From Sarcocystis neurona (lineage: Eukaryota; Apicomplexa; Conoidasida; Eucoccidiorida; Sarcocystidae): DNA of 64,000 nt. The first letter of the stretch is position 1. Each line of letters starts with the position of its first letter. The notes below the pieces were generated by a model that saw only the letters and a program-made list of their open reading frames with translations, made no database searches and had not been told where the DNA came from. Of the stretch, positions 56,601-64,000 are shown in pieces. The translations under genes were made by a program, and so were the position numbers. The stretch lies in NCBI GenBank assembly GCA_000727475.1, contig KL647324.1:631267-695266 (forward strand), read 5' to 3'.

Positions 56601-57345
56601 CATACAGTATAGATACATACAATATATACATGTACTATATATACATACATTATATACGTACAACATACATATATATCTACGCAATATAAATAATATGTAT
56701 AAGACTGGGGTAGACGCATAAATCTTCGTGCAGATCCATGCGTCCCTGCGTCTGTACGTCTGTGAGCATTTACAAAGAGACGTGCTACAGAGGAAGCACG
56801 CAGCAGAAGGTTTCTTCCACTGGTGTCTCCACGCTCTTGGCCCGCACCACCACATGAGCCTTTCTGGCCACCGCACGTACCTCCCTGGAGCGGCTGCCCA
56901 AGGATTCTATCTGTCGTGTGCATGTATATATATATATATATGTGTAAGCTACTTTTTCTAGCATGTGCGTGTGCGTATCCTTGCGTGGAGGGGTGAGACG
57001 ACTACGGGACTGGCAGAAGTATCTGTGTTCCTCCTGCGTTGGACCGCGTACCGCTTCCGTTTCTGTTGTTGCATGGGTGCCGTTGCAGCTTCCAGCTGCG
57101 ACGCTTGCGCCCGAGGTACACGCGGTCGAATGTCCTCCTCTTTCAGCTCCGCTGCTGCTGCCGTGGTCGACATTGCCACACGCATCGGAGTCACGCTCCC
57201 TGCGTTTCTGCTGCTGTTCGTGCTGCTGCTCCTGCGCGTCAGCGAGAAAGCGCTGGGCAAAGCGGAAGGCTGCGTCGCTGCTGCGAGTGCGGCCGCGTTG
57301 CTGCTGTTGCAGCAGCCCGCCGCCTGCTGCTGCTTTGGTTCCCAT
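38987..57345 (-). CDS. TPR co-chaperone-like protein with Cys/His-rich segment and membrane-anchored tail, 11 exons
   Basis: A TPR protein with FKBP/AIP-type repeats but no FKBP domain visible. Exons: 57345-57052 and 56910-56881 (both tentative), 55692-55641, 53674-53499, 52720-52631, 51996-51944, 50585-50516, 47340-47194, 46517-46428, 42601-42527, 41611-38987; about 1233 codons, all junctions in phase. Residues 178-212 carry eight Cys/His. TPRs span about 230-360. Residues R234, N238, N284, K314 and R318 fall where carboxylate-clamp TPRs bind the EEVD tail of HSP90/HSP70 (Lys replaced by Arg at the first). After a basic KRYRMRSAKAYRAML stretch comes a roughly 860-residue Gln/Ala/Ser/Gly-rich tail with (PGQQQQQ)n near 674-790 and hydrophobic segments near 985 and 1107. 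Inferred role: chaperone recruitment at a membrane. Confidence 0.85.
40430..40618. repeat. 21-bp coding minisatellite in the TPR gene tail
   Basis: About nine units of CTGCTGTTGCTGCTGTCCAGG, read on the minus strand as PGQQQQQ with L or K variants. The period is a multiple of three and the frame is maintained. Confidence 0.95.
42201..42297. repeat. 19-bp minisatellite, 5 units, in TPR gene intron 10
   Basis: Unit ACAGCAGCTGGTGCAGCCA; the last copies vary. The period is not a multiple of three, consistent with an intronic position. Confidence 0.93.
42527..42601 (-). CDS. TPR protein exon 10
   Basis: 25 codons, acceptor TTGCAG, donor GTCAGT: DLMEAHARDPRSKEIRDALQ then LLREK, the final TPR helix and start of the terminal helix as in FKBP-type TPR proteins. 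Confidence 0.93.
42660..43000. repeat. (TA)n arrays punctuated by GCTGTAAAT
   Basis: Seven or eight TA runs each followed by a TGCTGTAAA-like spacer at 45-65-base intervals, in TPR gene intron 9. Confidence 0.9.
45845..45935. repeat. GAGGCATGG minisatellite, 4-5 units
   Basis: Units of about 18-21 bases, TGCTGAGGCATGGGGCTGCT-like, with variable length, in TPR gene intron 9. Confidence 0.85.
46428..46517 (-). CDS. TPR protein exon 9: TPR3
   Basis: 30 codons, acceptor TTTAG, donor GTAACT: ALEMDPENVKARYRRGLAYL then HQDHFEEAKT, a canonical third TPR with K314 and R318 of the clamp. Confidence 0.96.
46665..46935. repeat. 15-bp (ACTGCTGCTGCTGCA)n array plus 33-bp duplication
   Basis: About ten 15-bp units to about 46815, followed by two copies of a 33-bp unit (GCTGCTGCCGCTCCTCCTGC...). 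Located in TPR gene intron 8; open frames there come from the repeat. Confidence 0.9.
47194..47340 (-). CDS. TPR protein exon 8: TPR1-TPR2
   Basis: 49 codons, acceptor CTCAG, donor GTAAGG. Reads ALLQFDYTFPETPEEQARMD through LPCHLNLAACKLHQQDYEEV, the second TPR with the LN.A.C pattern. Confidence 0.95.
49120..49300. repeat. Roughly 80-bp imperfect tandem repeat, 2-3 units
   Basis: ATGGACACGTAT starts units at 49121 and 49199, and a partial unit (ATGGACACGTGC) at 49284; each full unit includes GCCCAGCAT-like sequence. Confidence 0.85.
50160..50495. repeat. (CTGCTTCTGTTGCAC)n 15-bp array
   Basis: More than fifteen 15-bp units of CTGCTTCTG(C/T)TGCA(C/T), ending about 20 bases from TPR exon 7. 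Confidence 0.93.
50516..50585 (-). CDS. TPR protein exon 7: TPR1
   Basis: 70 nt, acceptor CTGCAG, donor GTACGT: FRQEGNAAFRAKNYGLAAVN then YRK. GN...F....Y..A...Y is the standard first-TPR signature of FKBP/AIP/HOP-type domains. Confidence 0.93.
50925..51165. repeat. (TA)n/(CA)n microsatellite block in TPR gene intron 6
   Basis: TATATACACATATGTATATA-like sequence. Purine-rich GAGAGAGAC sequence follows at about 51440-51700. Confidence 0.85.
51944..51996 (-). CDS. TPR protein exon 6
   Basis: 53 nt, acceptor CTGCAG, donor GTGAGC: ERQIYEKPTHEKIDAAD, then a split Arg codon completed by exon 7. It corresponds to the helix leading into TPR1. Confidence 0.88.
52631..52720 (-). CDS. TPR protein exon 5: Cys/His-rich
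   Basis: 30 codons, acceptor TACAG, donor GTAAAT. Contains GDFCLDVDQKNC, then H and CLLC at residues 204, 209 and 212. Phase 0 on both sides. An acceptor 16 nt inside would break the frame with exon 4. Confidence 0.8.
53499..53674 (-). CDS. TPR protein exon 4
   Basis: Acceptor GCTAG, donor GTAGGG. Reads AERLQMPVSFPAWRLSVGKY then an acidic/basic helix (ERLSKQLDEEEARAAKAKDE) and ends CSHDHSK, the first three ligands of the Cys/His-rich segment. An internal ATG at 53657 is an alternative start codon if the upstream exons are wrong. Confidence 0.78.
54198..54300. repeat. Roughly 60-bp tandem duplication
   Basis: ACATACAGCCGCACGTCTAT is repeated as ACATATACAGCCCAACGTTT, and both copies continue to a CCATAAGAAG motif, in TPR gene intron 3. 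Confidence 0.8.
54630..54880. repeat. 122-bp imperfect tandem duplication
   Basis: AAAGCTGCAGACATACTTTG at 54631 recurs as AAAGCTGCAAACACAATACG at 54753. Both units contain GCCGAGGGGAC, a CTCTCTCT-TA run and GGAGTGCA(C/T)GTGTG-like sequence. Confidence 0.9.
55641..55692 (-). CDS. TPR protein exon 3
   Basis: A 52-nt exon, acceptor TTTCAG, donor GTAGGT, reading RSSDKSSSLQVMSHTDY. It ends in phase 1, and exon 4 begins with two bases, giving the junction TDYVAERLQ. Confidence 0.6.
56150..56710. repeat. (TA)n-rich block in TPR gene intron 2
   Basis: Two clusters (56150-56270 and 56500-56700) of TATATATACATA sequence with unique sequence between them. Confidence 0.85.
56881..56910 (-). CDS. TPR protein exon 2, candidate 30-nt exon
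   Basis: IESLGSRSRE between acceptor ACAG and the strong donor GTACGT, phase 0 at both ends. The next stretch on the same strand (56790-56878, reading VARKAHVVVRAKSVETPVEE) is an alternative coding candidate with a weaker donor. Confidence 0.35.
57052..57345 (-). CDS. TPR protein exon 1, candidate
   Basis: 98 codons from ATG: MGTKAAAGGG then Gln- and Arg-rich, including DAAFRFAQRFLADAQEQQ. The donor GTACGC is phase 0. Its membership in the TPR gene rests only on frame compatibility; it could be a separate small gene or not coding. Confidence 0.4.
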
Positions 57346-60012
57346 CGCACGTTTCTTCTTTCGTCCTTTGTCCACGCGTAGCAAGGGCCACCTGCCGCTG
57401 CAGCGGAGCGGGCAAGAGCGGTGGTACAGAGGCCACGGCGGCTTTACACACCGAATCTGCGGTTGCTGGTACCCGTACTACTTCTGGCCGCTCCTTTCTG
57501 CTGCTGCATCATTTATGCTGCGTACGAGGCGCGTCTGCTGCTGCTGTTTCTCCAAGTTGTTGCTGCTTCGCCTACGCTGCTGTCACTGCTTAAGCGCTGC
57601 TGTTGCCGCTGACGTCCCGCGCTCTGGCTCTGCCGCTGCCCTGCAGCTGCTGTCTTTATCTGTCGTCGCCGCCGCGCCTTCCTCCTCTCGGTATAACTGC
57701 TGCGCCGTCGTCCCCCTGTTTCGCAGATTTAAATGAAAACGCTTCTCGCAGGAAAAGAAGAAGAGGAAAACACTAACGTCGGCAGGGAGAGGTCGGCAGG
57801 GAGAGGTCGGCAGGGACACAAGACAAGAAGACGTGTGGTGAAGACGTCCGCCGAAGAAATTCAACAGATGGTAATGGAAAGATAGGGAAGAGAGCAATGC
57901 ACCAGCAGCGCGCAAGCAGCTCAGTGGACACGCAGGGAAGAAATCTCGCGGGTGATAACAGAAACGTGCACAGATGCGAGCGAGAGACAAAAAAAGTCGA
58001 ACTCAATATAATGACGCGGAAACACACAGAACGGGTGATCAGGGAACCACGGACGAAGAAAACAACGTGACAGGACCGCGCCCTTCTGTCGATGTTCGCC
58101 CCGCAATTCCTGCGGCGCTGCTACTTTTTCCACAGTACTGCCGCAGGGGCGGATTATTTGTTGAACGTGAAAGAAGATGACATCGTTTATACACGTGTTG
58201 TTGGAAATCACGCCACAACTGGAAAAACGCAAACTAGACGCCTGAAGAAGTTTCCACTAGTAAGTTATCGAACAGGAATGCTTGTACGCGCGAAGTGCGG
58301 TATGGACACCCCGTTACAGGTGATGTTTTGGTGGGTTCCTACGGCCATGGCCCGACGCAAGGTCTTGGTAGGTCCTACGCGAGTTACGCATGTCCAGATA
58401 TCTAGGTCAGGGGAGGCGCAAAAGAAGCAGTAGAGAACCGACTTGCCGAGGAAAGGAAGACACAAAGTTCCATCCGAATGCAAGAGACAGACGCCTTTCG
58501 ACGGACTCCTACGAGAGAACAGAAAGCAAGGCGACCAAAAACAGGCGACGAGAGAACGGGGTGGAAAACTGCGAAGCGGAGGAAGAACGAAGAGTGGACC
58601 CAAATAAGAGAGGAAAGTCTTTTTTTGTCCAGAAGGGATGCGACCTGAATAGGAAAAGAAAGACGCAAATTGGAGGAAAAGGAGTAGTGTACAGGTAACC
58701 GGTGGTGCATGATTACTACTCAAGCAAAGGGAGCGTCAGCTTCCCGTGAATTTCTGCATATTTCGTAGACGTACATATGTATACGTACGTATGCATACCT
58801 GTATAGTGGCATTCACTAATGCCGTGTAGACGTGCGTGGGCGTGCAGAGAGCAATACAGGTAGGCGGAGTGATCTAGTGACGGAGATGCACAAATCCTTT
58901 ATTGGAACACGTACGCTCTCACAGAACTCGACACTTAACCGGACTGCGGAGTCTTGCAGTGGCAGCGAAGAGTAAGCAAAAAACGGTCAACCCCAGAACT
59001 ACTCAGAAGGGTACTCGAAAGAGCTAATCCCCTGACTGCATGGCTTCGGCAAGACACACTTCCGAGCAAGGAAGAAGCAGTTGTTACTGCTTGAACGCGT
59101 CTCCTTGCTGTTGTACATACAAGAAGTAGAAGTATTCCCGGTCAAGCCTTTATTTCGACGGTGATACTCCCTCCACCGGCAGAGACAAAGGGCGCTCACA
59201 AGCGTCTGCTTGTGTATGTGCGGAAGTAAAACCGGTGGTTGGCTGTTCCTCGAGCTCTCCGTCGCCAGCGCAAGCAGGAATCAACAACTCTGTGGGTATA
59301 CGTATGTACCTATGTTTCCACGTTACGTATCTGCTACAATGATACGCATATTTTTGTACCGCGTCGCCCTCCCGTGTAGCATTCAGCACGCCGTGGAGTG
59401 GCCGACGCGCGATGCCTCCCGGCGAGGTTGGCGGGCCTACCACGTTGTGCAGGGGCTTTTAAACGCGTATCCGTGCTGACGGGTTCCGCAAAGAATCATT
59501 CGTCGTATTTATCCGGCAACATACACATTGTGTGGACCACTCTCACGAAGCAATGCTGGATCTCAGGCAGAGTTTGTGTCTGCCGTGACCATTGAGGATA
59601 AAACGGAAAGAATGCACGTCGATCCGCACAACCACTACGCAGACGTGTACAGATGTACCATGGGATCCATTGATATAGCAGACATGTATACCACTGCATC
59701 AGCCGCATTTGGTTAAAAAGTTTGAGGAGCATAGTTGAAGGGAGTTACGCAGTACGTACGCGGCTGTTTACGTTTCGTCAGCGTGTCGCCTGCGGCCGCT
59801 CAAGCGGTCACCAGCGCAGCTGCATGAATTGACCCATCCCGGAAGTCCCCAAAAGGTGAAAGTCTTCCCGTTCAGAGGAAGCACGCATGTAAAGAGGAAC
59901 ACACGAACAAATAGGACCCCGTTAACGAAGAGGACATTCCAAAGCCCGTATAGAGACCTAAGGAGAAGCAACCGTACAAAAGATCAGTAACGGGCGGCCA
60001 CTGGGTGGACTT

Positions 60013-60560
60013 CAGTAGTCGAGCTGCTGCCGCGGCTGCGCTGCAGCTGGTTGTATGGTACGAGTGCTGCCAGTGTTGGGAGCCCGGCTACGACGAAGTG
60101 TGGCAGATTACACTACCGCCGTACCGCCGGGTGGTGCTGCTGCGGCTGGTGCTGCTACAGCTGCGGCAAATGTTTGAAGCGCAGTGTGCGGTGCAGCTGT
60201 TGCTGCTGCTGCAGTTGGTGCTATCTACTGCACCTGCTGCTATCTAAAACGTGTCCTACCTGCACACAAATGCTCAGGCTACTTCTGCAGTTCTGGACTT
60301 CTAGTGTTGCTGCGACTCGTCTGCTGGTGGGAGTGCTGCATCTGCTGTAGAGGGTTTCTCCGTGTCGGTGCAATGGCTTCGCTGCGACTGGTGCTGGCAG
60401 TTCTTGCTCCTGCCAGACTCGCTGCCGGCTGCACGCGCTGCTACTGACGGTCCTGCTATTTCGGCGGCTCCTATGGTTCTATTCGCGGCTGCTGCTGTGA
60501 TCGTCCCGTCTGCTCTTGCGGGACTACTGCTGCCGCATACCTCCCTACGAAGCTAGTATT
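60013..60560. repeat. Isolated CTG-rich tract inside repeat-poor island 3
   Basis: GCTGCTGCGGCTGGTGCTGC-like plus-strand sequence of about 550 bases with repeat-free DNA on both sides. Confidence 0.7.
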
Positions 60561-61056
60561 ATCGTGCAAGGCAGCAACGCTCTTGCCAGCCTCGAAGTGT
60601 CGGCGCCAGTTGAGGCCGCAGCACATGCATATGCGTCTGTCTACTTCGTACGTTTGACTGTATGTACGGGATGCCTCACTACGGACACAGTTGTTTAATG
60701 GACGCATGTGTGCATACACACGTGCATATAGGTGCGTTCCCTTCTACACTTGCGCAACAAGCGCACATCGTACTAGTGGCAGAATATCGGATCCCCTTCC
60801 TGCCTGCCGCGAAAACAGGAAGCTTCCTCCGCAAGCGTGCAACCGCTACACGAATGAACAGACCAGGCAAGAATACAACCTGTACGTATATTTTCTTGAG
60901 TGAACGTGGACGCGCACATGCAGGAAGGTTGGTGCCCGACCACGCACACACGCTGGCATGCATAAAGCGAAGTAGATGTCTGCACACGGGTAGTGAAAAT
61001 ATGATACCAACAAACCGGTATAAAGCAGTGGATGACCAGGGACAAGACACTTTAAA

Positions 61057-61947
61057 TTAAATGCATCTGCACGAGTTCGCACGAAATGCAAATGTCCATG
61101 CACCCGTTTGATGCGGTAGTCCTTGCGTAAGACGCGTCCGTATGCTTATCCGTTCCCGTGTATGCGTATGCGTTCCCGTGAATGCGTATGCGCCCAGTGT
61201 TTCACAAACGCAGGAATATGGTAGTGGTCCATTCTTCAACCAGATTCGCTGTCCCGCTGTAATACCGCACGCTCGCCTTGCACGGATAGCGCAAGGTGTA
61301 GCGACGGTACGCCCCAGCACACCAGATGCAAGCTGAACGCTGTCTGAATAGCTTGTCGTATCTAGACCCTTACTGAACTGTACGCTGCAGGTAGCATGTC
61401 CCATTTGCATGCCCGAACGTTGGCGGTAGCCGCTGTTTTCGACGCAGGCGCCTCTACCAAACTTCACTGCATAGACATGTGTGTACATGCAGGTCAGGTT
61501 GCCCAGGTCCAACTCGAACCTACGCACCAGTAGTCTCACCCGCGTGACAGAGTACCGCTTGAAAGTACGGGATGAAACAGAGCCACGTTTCCCTTTTAAG
61601 CGCTCCGGTGCACCCCGTCGGGAACAAAGTGAGAAACGACAATAGCAGTCATGCGCCGAGAAAAGTTGTCTCACCAGCAGGCTTGTACATCCGTACATTG
61701 TGGAGAGCCTCTGAGATATGCGTTGTTGTCTCGGCCTTACGAAGCTTACCCCTGTATCGAGTATCTTGTTCGAAGGTAGAATTACCCCACCTCGTGCGTC
61801 CAGACGTAAACGTGCAAGTGTAACATCCGAGTTGGATACGGGCGTCTTACAAATGGTACTCCTCTGTACGTCTTCCTGTGCACGTGTTGGGGTGGATGCG
61901 TGCATGAATATCTTCCGTGACCAGCTTGCAAATTTCAACAAATGCAT
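61057..61947 (-). CDS. Unidentified open reading frame, about 296 codons
   Basis: An ATG-initiated frame, also open upstream of its first ATG, in a repeat-free island. It is longer than expected by chance in balanced-composition DNA, but no domain, signal peptide or motif is recognised, its composition is unremarkable and no splice-linked neighbours were found. It may be a genuine orphan, a decayed gene or a chance frame. Confidence 0.2.
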   Translation of the reverse strand: MHLLKFASWSRKIFMHASTPTRAQEDVQRSTICKTPVSNSDVTLARLRLDARGGVILPSNKILDTGVSFVRPRQQRISQRLSTMYGCTSLLVRQLFSAHDCYCRFSLCSRRGAPERLKGKRGSVSSRTFKRYSVTRVRLLVRRFELDLGNLTCMYTHVYAVKFGRGACVENSGYRQRSGMQMGHATCSVQFSKGLDTTSYSDSVQLASGVLGRTVATPCAIRARRACGITAGQRIWLKNGPLPYSCVCETLGAYAFTGTHTHTRERISIRTRLTQGLPHQTGAWTFAFRANSCRCI

Positions 61948-64000
61948 TTTGAGGGGTGTAGGTGTGATCACTAACTCCGTTTCCTCGCGGATATCACATC
62001 CTGTGATTGGATCGTGCGAATCAACGCCTGCATCTCCGCAGAGACGCACGTGGTACGCGGCCACGGAGTAAGGCTTCGCGTATACATACCCACGCGCCAG
62101 GAAACGCGCAAATATAAACGTGCACGTTTGCGTGCCCTATTGGCACACGGTAGCGACTTGCGTACCAACATGTACGTACGTAATCTACAAATACCGCTAC
62201 ATACACGTGTGTCACGTCGTCTCTGTATCAGTGCCCGTAAACAGCTATATACTCAGGCAGTCATAAATACCCTTGTACTGAATATGCCCTGCCTGAATCA
62301 GCAGGTAACAGCTCTGGTATCTCGAAGGCGTGTTGTGCTGATGATAGACGCGTTTCGGATGTACGCTTTCCATGCTCTCTGTGGCGTACTTATACAGACA
62401 ACTACGAACAGTTGAATCTTTCAATCTTTCATTGAAGACGGCTTCTCTGAAAGTAAGTAACGTTGAATTGGTGGGTTATTCGCGCGCAGGTGTTCCACCT
62501 GAAGCGCCGCATCTATTGCAGTCGTGATCACGCAGTAGAAAGCGTCTGGTAAATACTTACAGATTACAAAAATGAGTGTAACCGGATTGATGCAAGCTTG
62601 TGAACCCACTGTCTCGCGCTGCTTGGGCATGAATCACCTATCCATCGGGAAACGTTTTTGACCTCGTGATCTTTGATGTTATACGTATGTTTCTTCAGCT
62701 TCAGACATACTAGCTCGGGCGTAGGGGGCTTGCAACGTCAGTCCCGCAAGAGCTCTCCTCGACAAGAGCGACAGCGTTTTGGTTACGCCACTCGAACCTT
62801 TCTACAGTCGTCACTTAGGTATTCACGCCTTGAATTCTGGTGTGTGCCGTTCTCCCAGATGAAGCGTCTGCGTTTCGCACCTGACGTTTTCACTTCTTTG
62901 TTAACTGTCCTGTAGCTGAGCCTGGTGTCAATGAGAGCACGGCTGCTTTGGTCGCGTTCCTCCAAGAACAGGTACACGATACTGTTTTTCTGTAATTCTG
63001 TGCTCCTACATGCATCAACCTCAGCACACAACTGGAGACTCAGTGCATAAGATTACATTTGGGTATGTGAGGACACATCCTTTTACATGTGATCATTACG
63101 CTTATCCTCTCCTTGTTCATTCCTAGAAGTTGCATCACGTGTTCGTCTGTACGGTGCGTTGAACAATTATTTGTGGAGAGACACAATGTACGCCGTTTGT
63201 TATTACGACATTACCGACGATCTGTGAGTTGTTGGTTTCGTTATGATGAAGCTTCCTCGTCAACGGACCGTGTGAAGGATCATGCACAAAAGCGTCAGGC
63301 AACATAGCCTTTTGGCTACCCTGGCACACGTGTCAACCGGCACGCGGCTAAGCTTACAGACAGAGGCCCGACGGACACTAACACGGGACGAACCGGAGGA
63401 AAGGTTACACAAATGAGGAAGAATTGCTCTACATTTAGGTTGAAAGCAACTGCGCGCAGAGGAAAGTTCGACGACCCGATTCCACATCATGCGAAGCGGC
63501 CGGCAACGACAAATTGTTTGTCGAAAGAAGTCATCGACTGCGTAACTGTTACTAGGCTCTAAAACATTCTCCCGCCTCTCTTCAGCTTAAAACGTACCCT
63601 GTGTGGTTCTTGTGCATGCTTCGTTTGAGTGAGTTCGCAAAGCGCACAAGTCCCTAAGCCTCGCGTGTTCCAAACTCGAACACAATGACGTCTTTTTTGT
63701 ACGGAATATGCTCCTGTCCTGCGCAGCATACCAGATGGTCTCTTCATTCTTTCAAGCTGAATAATCCTGCTGGGAACCTCCTGTTGCAGCGCTACGATCA
63801 GGCATTCACGAGCCAATCTTTGTCCTTTCGTACCATTCATGCAGACCCTGCACGCCTACTTTAGGCCTCGAGCAACACGGAGGCAGTACACGTGTGTAGA
63901 ACCCAGGAGATGCACAAGCAGATAAGAATATGTCACTGCACGTGCTCCACTCACAAAGGGAAGCGAAGACAGGATACTCGTAGTCTCCTGTGCACCGTCC

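Larger units (their letters stand above)
57346..64000. other. Region upstream of the TPR gene: CTG tail then repeat-poor island 3
   Basis: CTG-rich sequence persists to about 57720. From there to the window end the DNA is largely unique, with one CTG burst at about 60013-60560. Apart from the roughly 296-codon frame at 61057-61947, nothing is recognised. Confidence 0.5.

Noticed and set aside
62783..63031. Possible retroelement fragment in repeat-poor island 3
   Set aside because: A basic 82-codon frame was inspected for reverse transcriptase, integrase or chromodomain motifs; none was found, and no long terminal repeats were seen nearby.

Overview
This window looks like nuclear DNA of a coccidian apicomplexan, most probably an Eimeria species. 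The basis is: dense (CAG)n/(CTG)n tracts on both strands, translated as Ala/Gln/Ser runs where they fall in exons; many (TA)n, (CA)n and TGCATG arrays; short exons in very long introns; and protein families of apicomplexan type. No search was run, and the related Cyclospora cannot be excluded. No rRNA, tRNA, CRISPR or autonomous transposon was recognised.

Three multi-exon genes, all on the minus strand, carry essentially all recognisable coding sequence. (1) eIF2A, positions 17655 down to 2228: 11 exons, 661 codons in 15.4 kb. (2) An ER calcium-binding protein of the CREC/ERC type with EF-hands and a C-terminal HDEL, 31381 down to 25454: 5 exons, 394 codons. (3) A TPR co-chaperone-like protein, 57345 down to 38987: 11 exons, about 1233 codons, with a Cys/His-rich segment before the TPRs, a carboxylate-clamp-like TPR domain and a very long low-complexity tail holding two predicted membrane segments. 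The exon chains were built from splice motifs; every junction is GT-AG and keeps the reading frame. The first three exons of gene 3 are less certain.

The remaining DNA falls into two textures. Introns and some flanks are packed with microsatellites and minisatellites. Islands at about 22.2-25.4 kb, 35.1-37.7 kb and 57.8-64 kb are almost repeat-free, have balanced composition and no convincing gene. This resembles the alternation of repeat-rich and repeat-poor segments described for Eimeria chromosomes. A 1 kb polypurine tract lies near 19-20 kb and a compound inverted/direct repeat near 34.1-34.6 kb.

The genes do not form a pathway in an operon sense. By family, they act in translation initiation, ER calcium/protein maturation and chaperone-client handling. 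The most unusual object is the membrane-tailed TPR protein.
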